This document shows positions 17,196 to 25,857 of a stretch of DNA of 64,000 nucleotides, in pieces (within the stretch, counting starts at the first letter, position 1; each line of letters opens with the position of its first letter). The translations under genes were made by a program, and so were the position numbers. The stretch is from an uncultured Myxococcales bacterium (lineage in GTDB: Bacteria > Myxococcota_A > UBA9042): assembly GCA_903840165.1 (NCBI GenBank), contig CAIMEY010000012.1:62001-126000 (forward strand). The letters are read 5' to 3'. The notes under the pieces were generated by a model that did no database searches, had not been told where the DNA came from, and worked only from the letters and a program-made list of their open reading frames with translations.

Positions 17196-18026
17196 ATGTT
17201 TCCCCGTCTGACCATCATGTGCCAAGAATACCCGCTCCGCCGCTTGGGCAACAGACCCCATGTCCCGCAGAACGTCAACCCCCAAGGCCAAAGGCGCTCG
17301 TGGCGAATCATCTGCATGATTCTAGGCTTGTCCGTCCTGCCTCTGTCCGTGCACGCCGACCCGGCACCGCCTTTGCGCAACTGGGGCGACGCAATGACCT
17401 CGCTTACACTGGGTCTGGGCTGGCTGGTCCCGGCCGTTGGGCTCAAGCCCGCCAGTCTGTCGATGCCTCATCTGTCTATTCCAAATGATCCTAAAGAGTT
17501 ATTTGCAATTGACCGTATCGCCGTTGGGCCAAGAAACCTCACGCTGTCCAAGGTGAGCGATGGCATGGTCTTTGGCCTGCTGGCCGGTGCCGCAGCTCAA
17601 GCCGCTTGGCTGGCGCGGGACTCGGGGACCCGTGGTCGTTCGGCCGCTACCGTCGAATCCTTGCTCCTGACCGGCGCTGTGGTCGAGTGGCTCAAGGTTT
17701 CCGTTGGCCGTTCAAGGCCTTACTCCTACGACCATGTTATCAGTCCCAAGGACGATTTCGCCCATCGCAGCTTCCCGTCCGGGCATACCGCGATGGCCTT
17801 TGGTGCCGCATTGGCCCTCACTTTATCCTGGCGTGACAATGGGTTTCTCAATGGCGCCGGCGGAAAGGCCGCTGCAGCCGGCATTTGGGCAGCTGCGGCA
17901 AGTACGGCATCGCTGCGCGTCGCCTCGTCGAGCCATTTTCCCACGGATGTCCTGGCAAGTTCTGGAATTGCTGTTCTTTGCGGCGTGATAGTGGAAGGCG
18001 TGCGCTGGAAAGCCGCCCATCGCTGA
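17196..18026 (+). CDS. PAP2-superfamily phosphatase
   Basis: The protein is 276 residues. All three acid-phosphatase motifs are present: KVSVGRSRP (about residue 168), SFPSGHT (about 192) and RVASSSHFPTD (about 240). An N-terminal hydrophobic stretch (MILGLSVLPLSVHA) suggests export, with active residues in the periplasm. Likely substrates are lipid phosphates such as undecaprenyl pyrophosphate or phosphatidic acid. GAGGT precedes the ATG. It is transcribed divergently from the lipoprotein trio, with the two starts within about 70 bp. Confidence 0.85.
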   Translation: MFPRLTIMCQEYPLRRLGNRPHVPQNVNPQGQRRSWRIICMILGLSVLPLSVHADPAPPLRNWGDAMTSLTLGLGWLVPAVGLKPASLSMPHLSIPNDPKELFAIDRIAVGPRNLTLSKVSDGMVFGLLAGAAAQAAWLARDSGTRGRSAATVESLLLTGAVVEWLKVSVGRSRPYSYDHVISPKDDFAHRSFPSGHTAMAFGAALALTLSWRDNGFLNGAGGKAAAAGIWAAAASTASLRVASSSHFPTDVLASSGIAVLCGVIVEGVRWKAAHR

Positions 18027-18088
18027 TCGCCCAGGTAGTTCAGTGTAATGCGGGGCCTTGATGCCGCCGCGCATTTCTTCGCGGTGCC

Positions 18089-20809
18089 CTAATCGCTGAG
18101 CTGGTCCAAAGTCGTTGGATCTAAACAGCCTTGGCGTCCGTTCGGCAGGCGCACCTCAACTCGCCCATCGGGCAACTCCGCCAGCTGTCGCAGGACCAAC
18201 CCCTCTGGCAAGCCGATGGGTTCGGCAACGCCCTGGCAGGCACCAAGGGATGCATCTTCCTGAATCACGACCGCATGGCGCACGTGCCCGTGGACCCATT
18301 GCACCTGGGCTAGCCAAGCAATAGCAAGGACTTGGACTACGGTGCCGCCAAGACCTAGCCAGGTGCCCATGCCGCGCCGCCAAAGGATACGCATGGCCAG
18401 ACCCGCTAGGCCGATGATCCCCGATAGCAGCGCCAGCACCACAAGTAGGCCTTGAGGGGCCGCCGTAGCCAAGGCCTCGTCGATCTCCGGGGCCTCATCA
18501 AAAACGTGCATAATCGCATGGTTGTGTCGTGCGCGGTCGGCTAACTCGCTGCGCACCGCCTCGAGATTGGCCTGGGCATCGGCTTGCCAGTCGGCATCGG
18601 CTCCGGTGTGCAGGGCGCGGACATAATGGCCAATGGCCCGGCCCGGCTGCCCCAGTTTCACTAGTGTATTTGCGAGGTTGTAATGGACGGCTGCGGACTC
18701 CAGTTGATGAGCGAGCAGTTGTTCGTATTGCAGCTTAGCCTGCGCGAAATCGCCGTGTAAATACGATTGGTTCGCCTGAGCAAACGCCGTATCCAAGGTG
18801 GCAGCGTGACTAGGCAAAGACACCCAGGTCGTGCCCAAGACAATTAGCAAACCCAATGCAGCGACAGACGATTTCCCCTGCAGTGGTCTCCGGGCAGCAT
18901 CCATGCGCGCAAGCACCGTCAACAGTCGAGCAGCCGTCTTCTGCAGGTCCGCCTCTCGATCGCCTCCCGGGGCAAATCGCGCAAAATCACAGTGTTGCAG
19001 CTCGACGCCGAGTTGCTCAGCATCAGATTGCGCCACGCCGACCGCAGTCAGTTCCACCACCAGCGCCGACTCTGTCTTACCGCCGGCCCGGATGCCTGTC
19101 GTCAGTTGAAGGTAGTCTGCAGCCACCTGACGAACTCGGGCATAGCCTTCGCCCGGTCCTGCGGCAACAGCTTGATCTAAAGCAGTTTTTGCCGACTCAA
19201 GCGCTTGCTCCAATCGCTTGCGGGGCGCGTGTCGTCGCCTGAACTGCAGCCACCCTGAGCGGGCCAGCAGCGCCAAGGCCAGCAGCCACGGCAGCACGAG
19301 AAGTGCGCGGAACCACGGCCGTTCTAGCCACTGTGCGCCTTTTTCGCCCGCCAAACGAGCTAGAGGGGCGATGGGGCGCAACTTGTCCGCCGCGCTCGCC
19401 GCCTTGGGTGAAGTATTGCCTGACGTTTCAATTGGTTGAGGCTGAACCGGTGCCGCCGGTGCCAACAACTGCCCCTGCACGCCCACATCAAAGGGACCGG
19501 CCGCCGTGGTGTTGAACTGCTTGGAGTTTGGGTCAAAGGCCGTGAAATTCACAGCCGGAATCGTCACTTTGCCGGGCCGGTCGAAGCTTACGACGAACTG
19601 CCAGGACCGTTGCCCCTGCAAGCCGGACGCGGTGCGCTGGACACCGTCATCGGTACGTGAAGGCAAGGGTTCCAAAGACATGCCTGGCACCGGAGCCAAT
19701 TGGGGCGTGGGCAGGTTCAAGAGGTTGCCACTGCCGACGACGCGCAGGTCGAGCAGCAATCGCTCCCCGGTCTGCACATCGGTCAGCGGTCCGTGGCCCG
19801 GTCGCGTTAAGGTTCCAAGGAGTTGCAGGGCGCCGACATTGCCCTCGACAAACGTGGTTGGCCTGCCCTCGGTCGGTACAGGCAGAACTTCGATTTCCAG
19901 AGGAATTGCTTGAATCTTGCGGACCTTTGTCTCAAACAAGTCCCCCGCTTCAATGCGGTAGGCGGGCCCTTCAAGGCGCACTTTGCCCGGTGCCGCCGCC
20001 GTCAGAACGACACGATGGGTTACCTGGCGGGCATAGGGTTTGCCCTGAACTTGCGTAGGTTCCTGTTCTGGATGCGTTTTGCCGAGAAGATCCTCCACAT
20101 CCAAGTTGCCCCAGCGCGGCGTCTGCGTCTCGCGAATTCCACCGACCTGGACCTGGCGTGACCAGTACAATTCATAGGTCATTACAAAGGGTTGTCCAGC
20201 ATACGGCGTCGATGTCGAAAGGACCGGCCGCACAAAGAAGGGCTGTCCGGCGTAGGTGTGCAGGTCCGTCGCAATCCCGGCATTTTGTCCTGGCGGCTCA
20301 GCGACTTGCTGGCCCACGACCTCAATGGTCAAGGTGTTGGATGTCGCCACATCTTGACCGTCTGCGCGCAAAGTTACTGGGCCAACAGTGAATTTGCCCG
20401 GCTGCCTTGGCGTGCCGACATAGAGCCACGTCTCCACCCGCGCCATTTGCGCACCGATGATGTTGACCTGGGTTTGGTGGCCAGCCTGGCGGAATTCAAA
20501 GCCTTCTGATGCCAGTTCGCTGACTTCATCATAGGTACCAGAGGCGCTGACCCGCACTTGGAGGTCGTCCTCTGGTCCAATCCGAACCGAATTGCACTCC
20601 AATTTCACGGAGGTACCTGCAGCCCAGGCCGGACCGCTAAACAAGAGCCCAAGGCTGAGGCCCAAGCACGCCAGGGCCGGGGGGAGCCAACCAGCAGGCC
20701 TAAGCCCTTGAAAAACGGAGATAAGTGCTTGCAGCGCAAAACGAACCAAGCCAAGGGCCCTCGCCCCAGCTTGCCGCGTCCTCGTCCTGTGCCACCCCAC
20801 GCCGTTCAT
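18089..20809 (-). CDS. BatD-BatE fusion protein (aerotolerance operon)
   Basis: This is a 906-residue protein. A signal peptide (GLSLGLLFSGPAWAAG) is followed by BatD-type Ig-like domains (LQVRVSASGTYDEV; LRADGQDVATSNTLTIEVVG) to about residue 480 and a TM at about 515-535. At about 665-685 an internal hydrophobic stretch ending SLPSHAATLD looks like a retained BatE signal peptide, followed by TPRs (AAVHYNLANTLVKLGQPGRA), two more TMs and a C-terminal SH3-like region (LPNGRQGCLD), as in BatE. AGAGG precedes the ATG, 15 bp after the batB-batC fusion. It probably anchors a periplasmic complex with BatA/B; its biochemical role is unsettled in the family. Confidence 0.88.
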   Translation of the reverse strand: MNGVGWHRTRTRQAGARALGLVRFALQALISVFQGLRPAGWLPPALACLGLSLGLLFSGPAWAAGTSVKLECNSVRIGPEDDLQVRVSASGTYDEVSELASEGFEFRQAGHQTQVNIIGAQMARVETWLYVGTPRQPGKFTVGPVTLRADGQDVATSNTLTIEVVGQQVAEPPGQNAGIATDLHTYAGQPFFVRPVLSTSTPYAGQPFVMTYELYWSRQVQVGGIRETQTPRWGNLDVEDLLGKTHPEQEPTQVQGKPYARQVTHRVVLTAAAPGKVRLEGPAYRIEAGDLFETKVRKIQAIPLEIEVLPVPTEGRPTTFVEGNVGALQLLGTLTRPGHGPLTDVQTGERLLLDLRVVGSGNLLNLPTPQLAPVPGMSLEPLPSRTDDGVQRTASGLQGQRSWQFVVSFDRPGKVTIPAVNFTAFDPNSKQFNTTAAGPFDVGVQGQLLAPAAPVQPQPIETSGNTSPKAASAADKLRPIAPLARLAGEKGAQWLERPWFRALLVLPWLLALALLARSGWLQFRRRHAPRKRLEQALESAKTALDQAVAAGPGEGYARVRQVAADYLQLTTGIRAGGKTESALVVELTAVGVAQSDAEQLGVELQHCDFARFAPGGDREADLQKTAARLLTVLARMDAARRPLQGKSSVAALGLLIVLGTTWVSLPSHAATLDTAFAQANQSYLHGDFAQAKLQYEQLLAHQLESAAVHYNLANTLVKLGQPGRAIGHYVRALHTGADADWQADAQANLEAVRSELADRARHNHAIMHVFDEAPEIDEALATAAPQGLLVVLALLSGIIGLAGLAMRILWRRGMGTWLGLGGTVVQVLAIAWLAQVQWVHGHVRHAVVIQEDASLGACQGVAEPIGLPEGLVLRQLAELPDGRVEVRLPNGRQGCLDPTTLDQLSD

Positions 20810-20824
20810 CGGTCCCTCTGCCTG

Positions 20825-23800
20825 CTACCAATCCTTGGTCGGTGCCTCATTGCGGAACTGCGATTTTCGCTGTGCTTCCAAGGCCTCAAGGTTCTCCGGA
20901 TTGTGGTCGTTGCGCTCCATTTGCTGCTTCTGCCGCTGCTGCTGCGCCTCATCCGGCTTTGGTTCTGGGGGCTTATCCTTCTTGTCGTCCTTGTTCTTGT
21001 CTTTGTCCTCGTCCTGGTCCTTCTGGTCCTGCTTGTCCTTATCGCCGGACGGCGGCGGCTCTTCAATGCGCAAAACGTAGAAATTCTCTACGTCTTTGTC
21101 CGCCGCTAGCTTGAGTTTGACCACGCGGTCCTTCTTGTCGGCCGGCAATGCAGCCACGGTCATCGCCGTGCGGCCCTTGCGCGCGTCCGGCGTATCCTGC
21201 TTGGCCGACGCCTTGTCGCTTTCGGGGCCGCGCCTCTCACCCTTGGCCAAGAGCTTCTGACCGTCTTCTGCAAAGATTTCAAGGCCAACGTCACCATGCG
21301 ACAGGTCGTATCGGGCCGTGATCTGCAGGTTCTGGCCGGCCTTCTGCTGCACGCTGAGCCAGTCCTGATCGCCTTTGCAAATGCGTAGCAAGTGTTCCTG
21401 CCCGACTTCAAAGGGTTTTGCTGTTGAGGCCGAATCATCCGGTTCAAACTCGTCATTGCCGGCGGGGCAGGGGGGCAGAATGCGCAGCTTGAGGGAATAC
21501 GGAACGTCCAAGCGCGCTTGCGCATGATCAACCATCGGCCGCGAGACGCCGGCGGGCAGGATGACGTGGGGCGGCGGTGGCGCTGGCGGCGGCGCTTGGC
21601 CCTGTCCTGCAGGAGCGGGCGGCTGACCCGGATTTCCCTGTGGCGGCATGAGGTTGGGCGGCAGGGACCCAGGTTGGGGCGTCGCCTGGATGCGCTGCGG
21701 TCGCACGGGGGCACCCGCTTGAGGCGGTTGCGGCGCAGTCGGCCCTGGTGGCGTTGCACCTGGGTCTTGCACCGGCTGGGGCGTCGGAGGCAGGGCAATC
21801 GAACCGGGCGGCAGGGTGGGGAGCGGATAATGAGGCGCAGCAACTCCGCCTCCTGTCACGCGAATTCGGTACGTGCCAGCAGGCGGGGCCAACACGGCTG
21901 CGGTACGGACAGCGGCACCGCCTTGGGCGACGGGCCCCCCAACTGCCTCGCCCCAACGCACACCGCGGTCATCCCAAACCTCGACGGTAAGCGCGCCAGC
22001 TAAGTCTTGCACATCAGGCATATTTTCGGTCTGTGCCTGCAAGTCGACAAAGAGAGACTCGCCCTCCTTGAGCGTCACGGCATACCAATCGTCGTCACCG
22101 GGGCAGAGCTGCAAATCTGCCATAGGTTCAGAAAGTTGGGCCTGATCTAACGGGTTGGCCTGCACCGCCTGGTCATTGTCCTCGAAGCGGTCGTCGCGCT
22201 CACCGCAAGGAGGCAGAACCTGAACTTCGATTTGATAGTCCGCTTCGGTATCGACCGCGCCCTGGATTTGAATGATGTAATTTCCTGCAATTTCAGCGAA
22301 AGCCAGCCGAGCAGCGACGACGTCTTTGCCTTTGCGGCCGGCGGCCACCTCGCGCCCGAGCGGGTCAAGAACGCGCAAAGTGGCGTCGGGACTGCCAAGG
22401 TCCGCCTTGACCTGCATCTTGAGCCAGAGGCCCTGTCCCTCTGCCAATGCGACCGAATAATTGTCCTGATTCTGAGGGCATAGACGTGCGTGTATCGGTG
22501 CGCCCAGGGTCACGGCCTTGGCTTGGGCTGGCGTATCATTGGGTTCGTCGCGGTCTTCGATTCTCTGGCAGGCTGGGAGCAATTTGAGTGTCAAATCATA
22601 AGGTGTCTCGACTTCGGCGATGTTGCGCAGGTCGACCAGCACGGCTCCCGTCTGGCCAACTGCAGTCCAGGTCAGTTGTTGCAGTGGATCCGGGGTCGGG
22701 GTTGCAGGCAAAATTGTATTTTGGCTGGTAGAATCAAGGAGTTGCAGTCCAAGCTTGGCCGGAGCCCCCGCATTGCCCTCGGGGTCGGACACCGGCGTCG
22801 GGTCGACCTTGGTAGCAATCTTGGCCGTGAGCCGATCCCCAGGCTGCATGTCCAACTTGAAAATATCGCGATCTTCTGGGCACATGCGACCATCGACGAC
22901 TTGCTCGCGCTGTCCATCCTCAAAACGAATGGGCGTGGCTTGACTCGGCTGGTCATTGGGTTCGTTTTGCTTGTCGCGGGTCTTGCACGGCGCATAGGCA
23001 CCTAGGCGGGCCAGCTCAAGATTGCGTGCAATGTCTTTACGTTGTGGCGCTGCCAACAAGGCCTGCTCTAGACTGGTGACCGCGGACCTGTAGTGGGCCA
23101 ACGGATCCTCTGTCGGCGCTGGCGCGGGCGTGGGTGAACCCGCAGATTTACCTTTGTCTTTAGCGTCTTTTGCTCCAGCTGCAGGAGCTTTGGCTTGCTT
23201 ATCTGGGGGCGCATCCCCGGGCTTCTCCTGCTTGCGCTGGTCGATCAGTTGTTGATCTAGGCGACGGGCCCAGTCCAGCTGCGTTGTGCCAATTGCGTAA
23301 TGAATATCGGCCTCTAATGCGCTATCGGGCGTGCGCATGCCGCCCAGCGCTCGCGTCATGCTGGTGATGGCATCTTGGTGCGCGCCCAACCACGCCTGCG
23401 CTAAGCCTAAATCGTACCAAAGCAGCACATGTTCGGGCCGAGTCGCCCGCGCGTCTTCAAAGGCCTTCACAGCCTCGCCATAGTGCTGATCTGCCAAGCG
23501 TTTTCGCCCATTCTCGACGTCACCGTTGTTGTGCAGCAGCCACGAAGGCGTCGCATAGGCGGGCTGAGGCAGCAGCGCCGCGACGCTCAGCCAAGACAGC
23601 AGCATCAATGCAACAGCAAGCAAAGATTTCCCTTTGCGTTGCGGGGGCTTGGCTCTGCGCCTTCGATTCTGCAGGCTCGAGTCGATGATCAGCAGCAGCA
23701 GGGCAGGGCCTAGGAGCCATTGATAGCGATCTTCGCCTAACTGCGTGAATTGAGATGCGTATTCCGCCTTCTCGAGTTGGTCCAAGGCCTTGGCCAGTTC

Positions 23801-24715
23801 CGGAGCCACCGACTTGCCATTGTAGTGGAAACTCTGGCCTCCCGTTGCCGTGGCGATTTGCTGCATCAGTTCCAGGTTCAGCTTAGAAAACACTGGATTG
23901 CCGGCATCATCCTTGAGTACACCGATGGCAGTACCGTCGGCGCCCAAAAGGGGCACGGGGTCGCCAAAAGAAGTGCCAACCCCTACCGTATACACGCGAA
24001 TTCCGGCAGCCGCCGCCTTCTGGGCTGCTTCGATGGCGGCCCCTTCGTGGTCCTCTCCGTCTGAGAAGAGGACAATCGCCTTGTGCCTGCTGCCTTTGAA
24101 CTGAGGCATCAAGTTGTCCCGCAATTCTCCTTCCTTCTGTTCCTTGTCGCCCGTGAGTGTCTCAATCGCCAGCGATAAGGCCCGGCCGATATTGGTGCCG
24201 CCGACCGGGACGTCTTCTGGTTTGAGATCCTGAAGATACGTGAGGATGACGTCGCGGTCCGTCGTCATGGGGCACTGCACAAACGGAATTCCGGCAAACG
24301 GAATCAGCGCTACCCGTCCGCCGCCGATGCGATCAAGCAACGACTTGATTTCTAAGGAAGTTCCCTGTAGCCGATTGGGGACGACATCCTTGACGAGCAT
24401 CGACTTGGACGCATCGACCACCAAGGCGACATCAATACCAGCGCTGGACACTTCTGTCTCGCGTAATCCATAGCGGGGACGCGCGATTGCGGCCACGAGC
24501 AAGAGCAGCGCCAGACCCACGAGGCCAATGCGAATCAGCGAGCGGCGCGGCGACCAGGAAGCGATCAAGCGTTGCAGGACCGGGCCTTGACCCAAGTTGG
24601 CTAAAGTTTTATGTAGTTGCACATGGTCTACGATGGCCCAGGCGGTCAGAGCCAGCGCCGCCACGACCAGCCAGAACAGCTGGGGATGATCAAAGGTGAG
24701 AGACTCTGCGTTCAT
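20825..24715 (-). CDS. BatB-BatC fusion carrying four PPC-like domains
   Basis: This is a 1296-residue protein. Two N-terminal TMs (about 13-30 and 60-78) precede a VWA domain with an intact MIDAS: DASKS at 101-105, GGTN, and FSDGEDHEG. A third TM is near 335-353. At about 370-390 a hydrophobic stretch ending QPAYATP looks like a former BatC signal peptide, followed by TPRs (VLLWYDLGLAQAWLGAHQDA). Residues about 590-1200 hold four repeats starting C-x(4-6)-D-x-(E/N)-(P/D)-(N/D)-D and containing LCPxDxDxxxV, typical of pre-peptidase C-terminal (PPC) domains. A Pro/Gln/Gly linker sits between repeats 3 and 4, and the tail is Lys/Asp/Gln-rich. GAGGT precedes the ATG. Ordinary BatB and BatC are separate and much shorter. 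Confidence 0.9.
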   Translation of the reverse strand: MNAESLTFDHPQLFWLVVAALALTAWAIVDHVQLHKTLANLGQGPVLQRLIASWSPRRSLIRIGLVGLALLLLVAAIARPRYGLRETEVSSAGIDVALVVDASKSMLVKDVVPNRLQGTSLEIKSLLDRIGGGRVALIPFAGIPFVQCPMTTDRDVILTYLQDLKPEDVPVGGTNIGRALSLAIETLTGDKEQKEGELRDNLMPQFKGSRHKAIVLFSDGEDHEGAAIEAAQKAAAAGIRVYTVGVGTSFGDPVPLLGADGTAIGVLKDDAGNPVFSKLNLELMQQIATATGGQSFHYNGKSVAPELAKALDQLEKAEYASQFTQLGEDRYQWLLGPALLLLIIDSSLQNRRRRAKPPQRKGKSLLAVALMLLSWLSVAALLPQPAYATPSWLLHNNGDVENGRKRLADQHYGEAVKAFEDARATRPEHVLLWYDLGLAQAWLGAHQDAITSMTRALGGMRTPDSALEADIHYAIGTTQLDWARRLDQQLIDQRKQEKPGDAPPDKQAKAPAAGAKDAKDKGKSAGSPTPAPAPTEDPLAHYRSAVTSLEQALLAAPQRKDIARNLELARLGAYAPCKTRDKQNEPNDQPSQATPIRFEDGQREQVVDGRMCPEDRDIFKLDMQPGDRLTAKIATKVDPTPVSDPEGNAGAPAKLGLQLLDSTSQNTILPATPTPDPLQQLTWTAVGQTGAVLVDLRNIAEVETPYDLTLKLLPACQRIEDRDEPNDTPAQAKAVTLGAPIHARLCPQNQDNYSVALAEGQGLWLKMQVKADLGSPDATLRVLDPLGREVAAGRKGKDVVAARLAFAEIAGNYIIQIQGAVDTEADYQIEVQVLPPCGERDDRFEDNDQAVQANPLDQAQLSEPMADLQLCPGDDDWYAVTLKEGESLFVDLQAQTENMPDVQDLAGALTVEVWDDRGVRWGEAVGGPVAQGGAAVRTAAVLAPPAGTYRIRVTGGGVAAPHYPLPTLPPGSIALPPTPQPVQDPGATPPGPTAPQPPQAGAPVRPQRIQATPQPGSLPPNLMPPQGNPGQPPAPAGQGQAPPPAPPPPHVILPAGVSRPMVDHAQARLDVPYSLKLRILPPCPAGNDEFEPDDSASTAKPFEVGQEHLLRICKGDQDWLSVQQKAGQNLQITARYDLSHGDVGLEIFAEDGQKLLAKGERRGPESDKASAKQDTPDARKGRTAMTVAALPADKKDRVVKLKLAADKDVENFYVLRIEEPPPSGDKDKQDQKDQDEDKDKNKDDKKDKPPEPKPDEAQQQRQKQQMERNDHNPENLEALEAQRKSQFRNEAPTKDW

Positions 24716-24741
24716 GGGTCATTACCTCAAACCACTTGAAA

Positions 24742-25857
24742 TTAACCCGGAAAAACACGAAGCCACCAGCGGCGTAGGAGCAACTCGAGCGCCAGCAGGC
24801 TCAGCCCTGCGACCAGCCAATCAAAGAAGAGCTCTGACCGGCTTACCTTGACCTTGACAGAAAAGGTGGTCTTCTCTAAATCCTTAAAATCCTTGGCAAA
24901 TTTCTCTGCGTTGTAAGAGTCGTAGAACTGTCCGCCTGTCAACTCGGCGATCTGCCTCAACAGCGCGGGATCGATGGGAAATGGCCGTTCAGGCCTCTGA
25001 TAGACCAGACGGCCAAAGCGATCGGTGAGGGAGCGTCCGGTCAAAGGGTCCAGGGCCGGCAAGCGGGTTTCCCGGCCTGAACCTACCTGAAAGGTAAAGA
25101 CTTTGACGCGCTCTTTGTCCGGCAGCGAGGAAATGTACTTAGGCACCGTCAGCGGGTCCATGCGCCCGCCTTCCTGTTTGCCGTCGGTCAGCAAAATGAT
25201 CATCTTGGAACGGGACTTGGCCTTGTCTAGGCGCAGGAACGCGCGATTGAGGGCGTCACCAATTGCCGTGCCTGCGCCATTGATTGTGCATTTGTTGTTG
25301 CAATTCTCTTGGTTATCCTGGCTTCGCCGGCCGTCGTCCAACACGAGCGCGTCCAGGGCGTTGAGCAGGCGGATGTAGTCCAGGGTCGGCGGGAAGCGCA
25401 GATAGGCCTCGTTGCCGAAAATCACAAGGCCAATGCGGTCGGACTTGCGATGGTGGATGAAATCTTTGAGGATCTTGCGTGCCGCCTCAAAGCGATTGTC
25501 CGGCTCGCGCCCCTGTGCCTGAAGCGCCGTGATGTCGTCGGCGCTCATGTCGATCGCATTCATTGAACCCGAAAGGTCGAAAGCGATCATAATATCAACG
25601 CCTTCCCCTGACAGTACCTCCTGGTCGACGATTTGCGGGCGGGCCAGGGCGACGACCAAGATGCTCAGCGCCACGGTGCGCAGCAAGTCAGGTAACCAGC
25701 GTAAACGTAAACGCAAACTCGGCTTGACCTGGGCCACGGTCCGCAGCGTCGAGATCTGCAAGGAGGCCGGCCAAGCGCGCAGGCGAGTCCACGTGACGGC
25801 TGCCACTAGGAGAAGGCAGAGCAAGAACCAGGGATGTTCGAAAGTCAGGCCGTTCAT
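24742..25857 (-). CDS. batA: BatA-like VWA membrane protein
   Basis: The 371-residue protein has TM segments at about 9-24 and 58-73, then a VWA domain with the MIDAS sequence DLSGSM at 94-99, a metal-coordinating Thr in GAGTAIGDAL, and LTDGKQEGG. A C-terminal TM (about 345-365) completes the family topology. An unusual Cys pair sits in NCNNKC (about 183-188). Its ATG overlaps the stop of the DUF4381-RDD gene by 4 bp, and batB-batC follows 26 bp later. BatA and BatB are thought to form a periplasm-facing complex regulated by the MoxR ATPase. Confidence 0.92.
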   Translation of the reverse strand: MNGLTFEHPWFLLCLLLVAAVTWTRLRAWPASLQISTLRTVAQVKPSLRLRLRWLPDLLRTVALSILVVALARPQIVDQEVLSGEGVDIMIAFDLSGSMNAIDMSADDITALQAQGREPDNRFEAARKILKDFIHHRKSDRIGLVIFGNEAYLRFPPTLDYIRLLNALDALVLDDGRRSQDNQENCNNKCTINGAGTAIGDALNRAFLRLDKAKSRSKMIILLTDGKQEGGRMDPLTVPKYISSLPDKERVKVFTFQVGSGRETRLPALDPLTGRSLTDRFGRLVYQRPERPFPIDPALLRQIAELTGGQFYDSYNAEKFAKDFKDLEKTTFSVKVKVSRSELFFDWLVAGLSLLALELLLRRWWLRVFPG

